In this document: piece after piece, positions 5,698 through 7,209 of the stretch
Position numbering within the stretch: the first letter of the stretch is position 1
How the letters are laid out: each line of letters opens with the position of its first letter
NCBI GenBank assembly: GCA_003136075.1
Contig: PNBP01000122.1
Location: 12,072-19,280 of the forward strand
Length of the DNA: 7,209 nt
Direction of reading: 5' to 3'
Source of the DNA: Methanoregula sp.
Lineage (GTDB): Archaea > Halobacteriota > Methanomicrobia > Methanomicrobiales > Methanospirillaceae
Made by a program: the position numbers and the translations under genes
Notes under the pieces: generated by a model
Database searches by the model: none
Seen by the model: the letters and a program-made list of their open reading frames with translations, nothing else
Told to the model about the DNA's origin: nothing

Positions 5698-5720
5698 CTG
5701 GTATACCACCTGTTTACCAG
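5698..5720 (+). promoter_or_regulatory. Putative operator upstream of tupA
   Basis: CTGGTA (5698-5703) and TACCAG (5715-5720) form a perfect inverted repeat with an 11-base centre. The left half also contains the 10-base palindrome TGGTATACCA (5699-5708). The element resembles 4776-4800 upstream of the MoSto-like gene and sits about 10 bases before the putative tupA TATA box. This position fits a regulator bound next to the basal promoter. Confidence 0.48.
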
Positions 5721-5730
5721 TTGATTAACG

Positions 5731-5743
5731 TAATTTATTTTAC
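5731..5743 (+). promoter_or_regulatory. Putative TATA box of tupA
   Basis: TAATTTATTTTAC is the best TATA-like stretch before tupA. A start about 25 bases downstream, near 5762, would give a leader of roughly 35-40 bases. Confidence 0.45.
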
Positions 5744-5799
5744 AAATAAGAAAAGAAACATTCAAGAGTTTTCTAAACGAAGTTGTGCGTGGTCTAACT

Positions 5800-6852
5800 A
5801 TGGTTAAAAAAGTGCATGTTGGATTGGTTGCTCTTGCAATCATTCTTGTAATTGTATCTGTGTGTCTCGCCGGTTGTACAACAACGCCGACACCAGCACC
5901 AGCGCCGGCAGCGAACACCACACCGGTGAAACTGGTCATCGCGACGACGACAAGCCTCTACGATACCGGGCTGTTAAATTATCTCCAGCCCAAGTTCGAA
6001 GCGCAGAATAATGTGAAACTCTTCATCACCTCGCAGGGAACGGGAAAGGCAATCCAGCTCGCAATGAACGGCGACGCTGACGTCCTGCTCGTCCACTCCC
6101 CCGCACAGGAACTGACATTCATGAAGAACGGGTACGGGTTGAACCGCAGGTCGTTTGCATCGAACTCGTTCATGATTGTCGGCCCGAAGAATGACCCGGC
6201 AGGCATCATCAACATGACGCCGGAGAATGCCTTCACCACGCTCTACACAAAGGGCATGAACAAGACGGCGAATGTCTACTTTGTTTCCCGCGGCGATGGC
6301 TCCGGGACGCAGACCGCTGAACAGAATATCTGGAAGAATGCCAAGTACAATTACACGGTCCAGATCGAGAAATCCGGGCCCTGGTACATTGAAGCAGGCA
6401 AAGGCATGGGGGACACCCTCCAGATGGCAAGCGAGAAAGGCGCATATACCCTGACCGATGAGGGGACCTATCTTGCCTACAAGAGCAACCTGACCCTTGT
6501 CCCGGTCATCACCAAAGGTTCAAGCCTCTTAAACATCTACAGCGTCATGGCCGTATACAATGACAAGCAACCGGCGGACAAGATCAAGCTCGCAAACACC
6601 TTTATCAACTTCCTGATCTCTCCGCAGACACAGGCAGATATCGGGAATTATGGTGTGGACAAATACGGAAAATCCCTGTTTATCCCGATGAGTGTCAGCG
6701 TTCCTACCGCAGCTGCGGGCTGGGTTGGCGATTATAGCACCCCGGCAACAGCAATTGCACCTGCCGCCCCGGCAGCCAATGCAACCGTTGCTGCTGCAGT
6801 TAATGCGACATCGACTGTGAACGCCACCAAAGGCATCGGCACAACCAATTAA
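5800..6852 (+). CDS. tupA: Tungstate-binding lipoprotein of an ABC importer
   Basis: The 350-residue product is the extracellular substrate-binding protein of a TupABC importer, which binds tungstate (and in some relatives molybdate) and delivers it to the permease. Residues 1-25 are a lipoprotein signal peptide ending in the lipobox LAGC, with Cys26 as the lipid-modified residue. A Thr/Pro/Ala spacer (27-42) follows. Family motifs are IATTTSLYDTGLL (47-59), SQGTGKA (78-84), GDADVLLVHSPAQE (91-104), FVSRGDGSGTQ (161-171) and TLTDEGTY (217-224). The TTTS motif and SRGDGSGT supply ligand contacts in characterised TupA proteins. A tail from about residue 303 is rich in Ala, Thr and Pro and has three NAT sequons (327-329, 335-337, 341-343), which lies beyond the usual end of the fold. 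The ATG at 5800 is preferred to the GTG at 5785 because it gives a normal n-region (MVKK). tupB follows 30 bases downstream. Confidence 0.95.
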   Translation: MVKKVHVGLVALAIILVIVSVCLAGCTTTPTPAPAPAANTTPVKLVIATTTSLYDTGLLNYLQPKFEAQNNVKLFITSQGTGKAIQLAMNGDADVLLVHSPAQELTFMKNGYGLNRRSFASNSFMIVGPKNDPAGIINMTPENAFTTLYTKGMNKTANVYFVSRGDGSGTQTAEQNIWKNAKYNYTVQIEKSGPWYIEAGKGMGDTLQMASEKGAYTLTDEGTYLAYKSNLTLVPVITKGSSLLNIYSVMAVYNDKQPADKIKLANTFINFLISPQTQADIGNYGVDKYGKSLFIPMSVSVPTAAAGWVGDYSTPATAIAPAAPAANATVAAAVNATSTVNATKGIGTTN

Positions 6853-6856
6853 TCCC

Positions 6857-6865
6857 TTTTTTTTT
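6857..6865 (+). terminator. T-run between tupA and tupB, possible partial terminator
   Basis: Nine consecutive T lie between the tupA stop and the tupB ribosome binding site. In archaea such a U-tract can terminate a share of transcripts, which would yield more binding protein than permease. No hairpin precedes it. Confidence 0.4.
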
Positions 6866-6868
6866 ACC

Positions 6869-6874
6869 GTGAGG
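6869..6874 (+). promoter_or_regulatory. Ribosome binding site of tupB
   Basis: GTGAGG ends eight bases before the GTG at 6883 and supports that start. Confidence 0.55.
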
Positions 6875-6882
6875 AAACGACA

Positions 6883-7209
6883 GTGAGTGACATTATCTCA
6901 GGGATTGTCCAGGCTTTCAACCTGATTATCACCCTGAACCCAGATGTCATGCAGATCGCGCTCCTCTCCCTGTACATCTCCCTTTCAGCAACGATTATTG
7001 CTGCCTGCATCTCGATTCCTCTCGGGGGAATCATCCATTTTCATGAATTCCGCGGGAAGGCAGTCCTCCTCACGATCATCCAGACGCTCTACTCTATCCC
7101 AACCGTCGTGGTCGGCCTTGTCATTTACCTGATGATCTCCCGGAGCGGTCCGCTGGGCTTTTTTGGCCTCCTGTTCACGCCGGAAGGAATGATCCTTGGC
7201 CAGACCGTT
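6883..7209 (+). CDS. tupB: Tungstate ABC transporter permease, N-terminal part; 3' end outside window
   Basis: The frame is open from GTG 6883 to the window edge, giving 109 residues of a protein that normally has about 230. It is the membrane subunit of the TupABC importer. The visible part matches the family closely: a periplasmic-side start (NPDVMQIALLSLYISLSAT), a first membrane segment to SIPLGGIIHF, a short loop HEFRGKA, a second segment LLTIIQTLYSIPTVVVGLVIYLM, then the signature SRSGPLGFFGLLFTPEGMI and GQT. The 'EAA' coupling loop that would contact the ATPase lies beyond the window. The GTG start follows a GTGAGG ribosome binding site. tupC, the ATPase, would be expected downstream. 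Confidence 0.93.
   Translation, partial: MSDIISGIVQAFNLIITLNPDVMQIALLSLYISLSATIIAACISIPLGGIIHFHEFRGKAVLLTIIQTLYSIPTVVVGLVIYLMISRSGPLGFFGLLFTPEGMILGQTV

Overview
The window looks like a chromosomal piece of a methanogenic archaeon, most likely of the Methanomicrobiales (Methanoregula-like). This rests on archaeal-style TATA boxes, GGTGA-type ribosome binding sites, T-rich terminators, a short-signal-peptide surface protein with a C-terminal membrane anchor, and a tungstate/molybdate gene set. No taxonomic marker gene is present, so the placement is inference.

Layout. Bases 3-380 are the 3' end of a BREX-type P-loop ATPase gene (BrxD-like), the edge of a probable defence locus lying to the left. 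A small surface-protein gene follows (440-976). Bases 977-1422 carry no gene but hold three strong GC-rich stem-loops in AT-rich surroundings, the best candidate here for an undescribed structured RNA. On the minus strand lie hisD (1423-2679), a MOT1/SulP-like molybdate permease (2771-3892) and a homologue of the molybdenum storage protein MoSto (3920-4729). Transcribed away from these is a 68-residue conserved-looking protein (4866-5072). Then come a small winged-helix-like protein (5313-5660), the tungstate-binding lipoprotein gene tupA (5800-6852) and the start of the permease gene tupB (6883 to the window edge).

How they fit together. The centre and right of the window form a molybdenum/tungsten module: a secondary oxyanion permease, a presumed intracellular storage protein of the MoSto family, and a TupAB ABC importer. 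Methanogens need Mo or W for formylmethanofuran dehydrogenase and formate dehydrogenase. The upstream regions of the MoSto-like gene and of tupA share a related sequence of about 23 bases (4776-4800 on the minus strand, 5698-5720 on the plus strand). It lies just upstream of the putative TATA element in each case, suggesting one regulator for both units; the winged-helix-like protein next to tupA is a possible candidate. The most interesting points are this putative shared operator, the single-gene MoSto homologue in an operon with a permease, and the structured intergenic region at 1142-1328.
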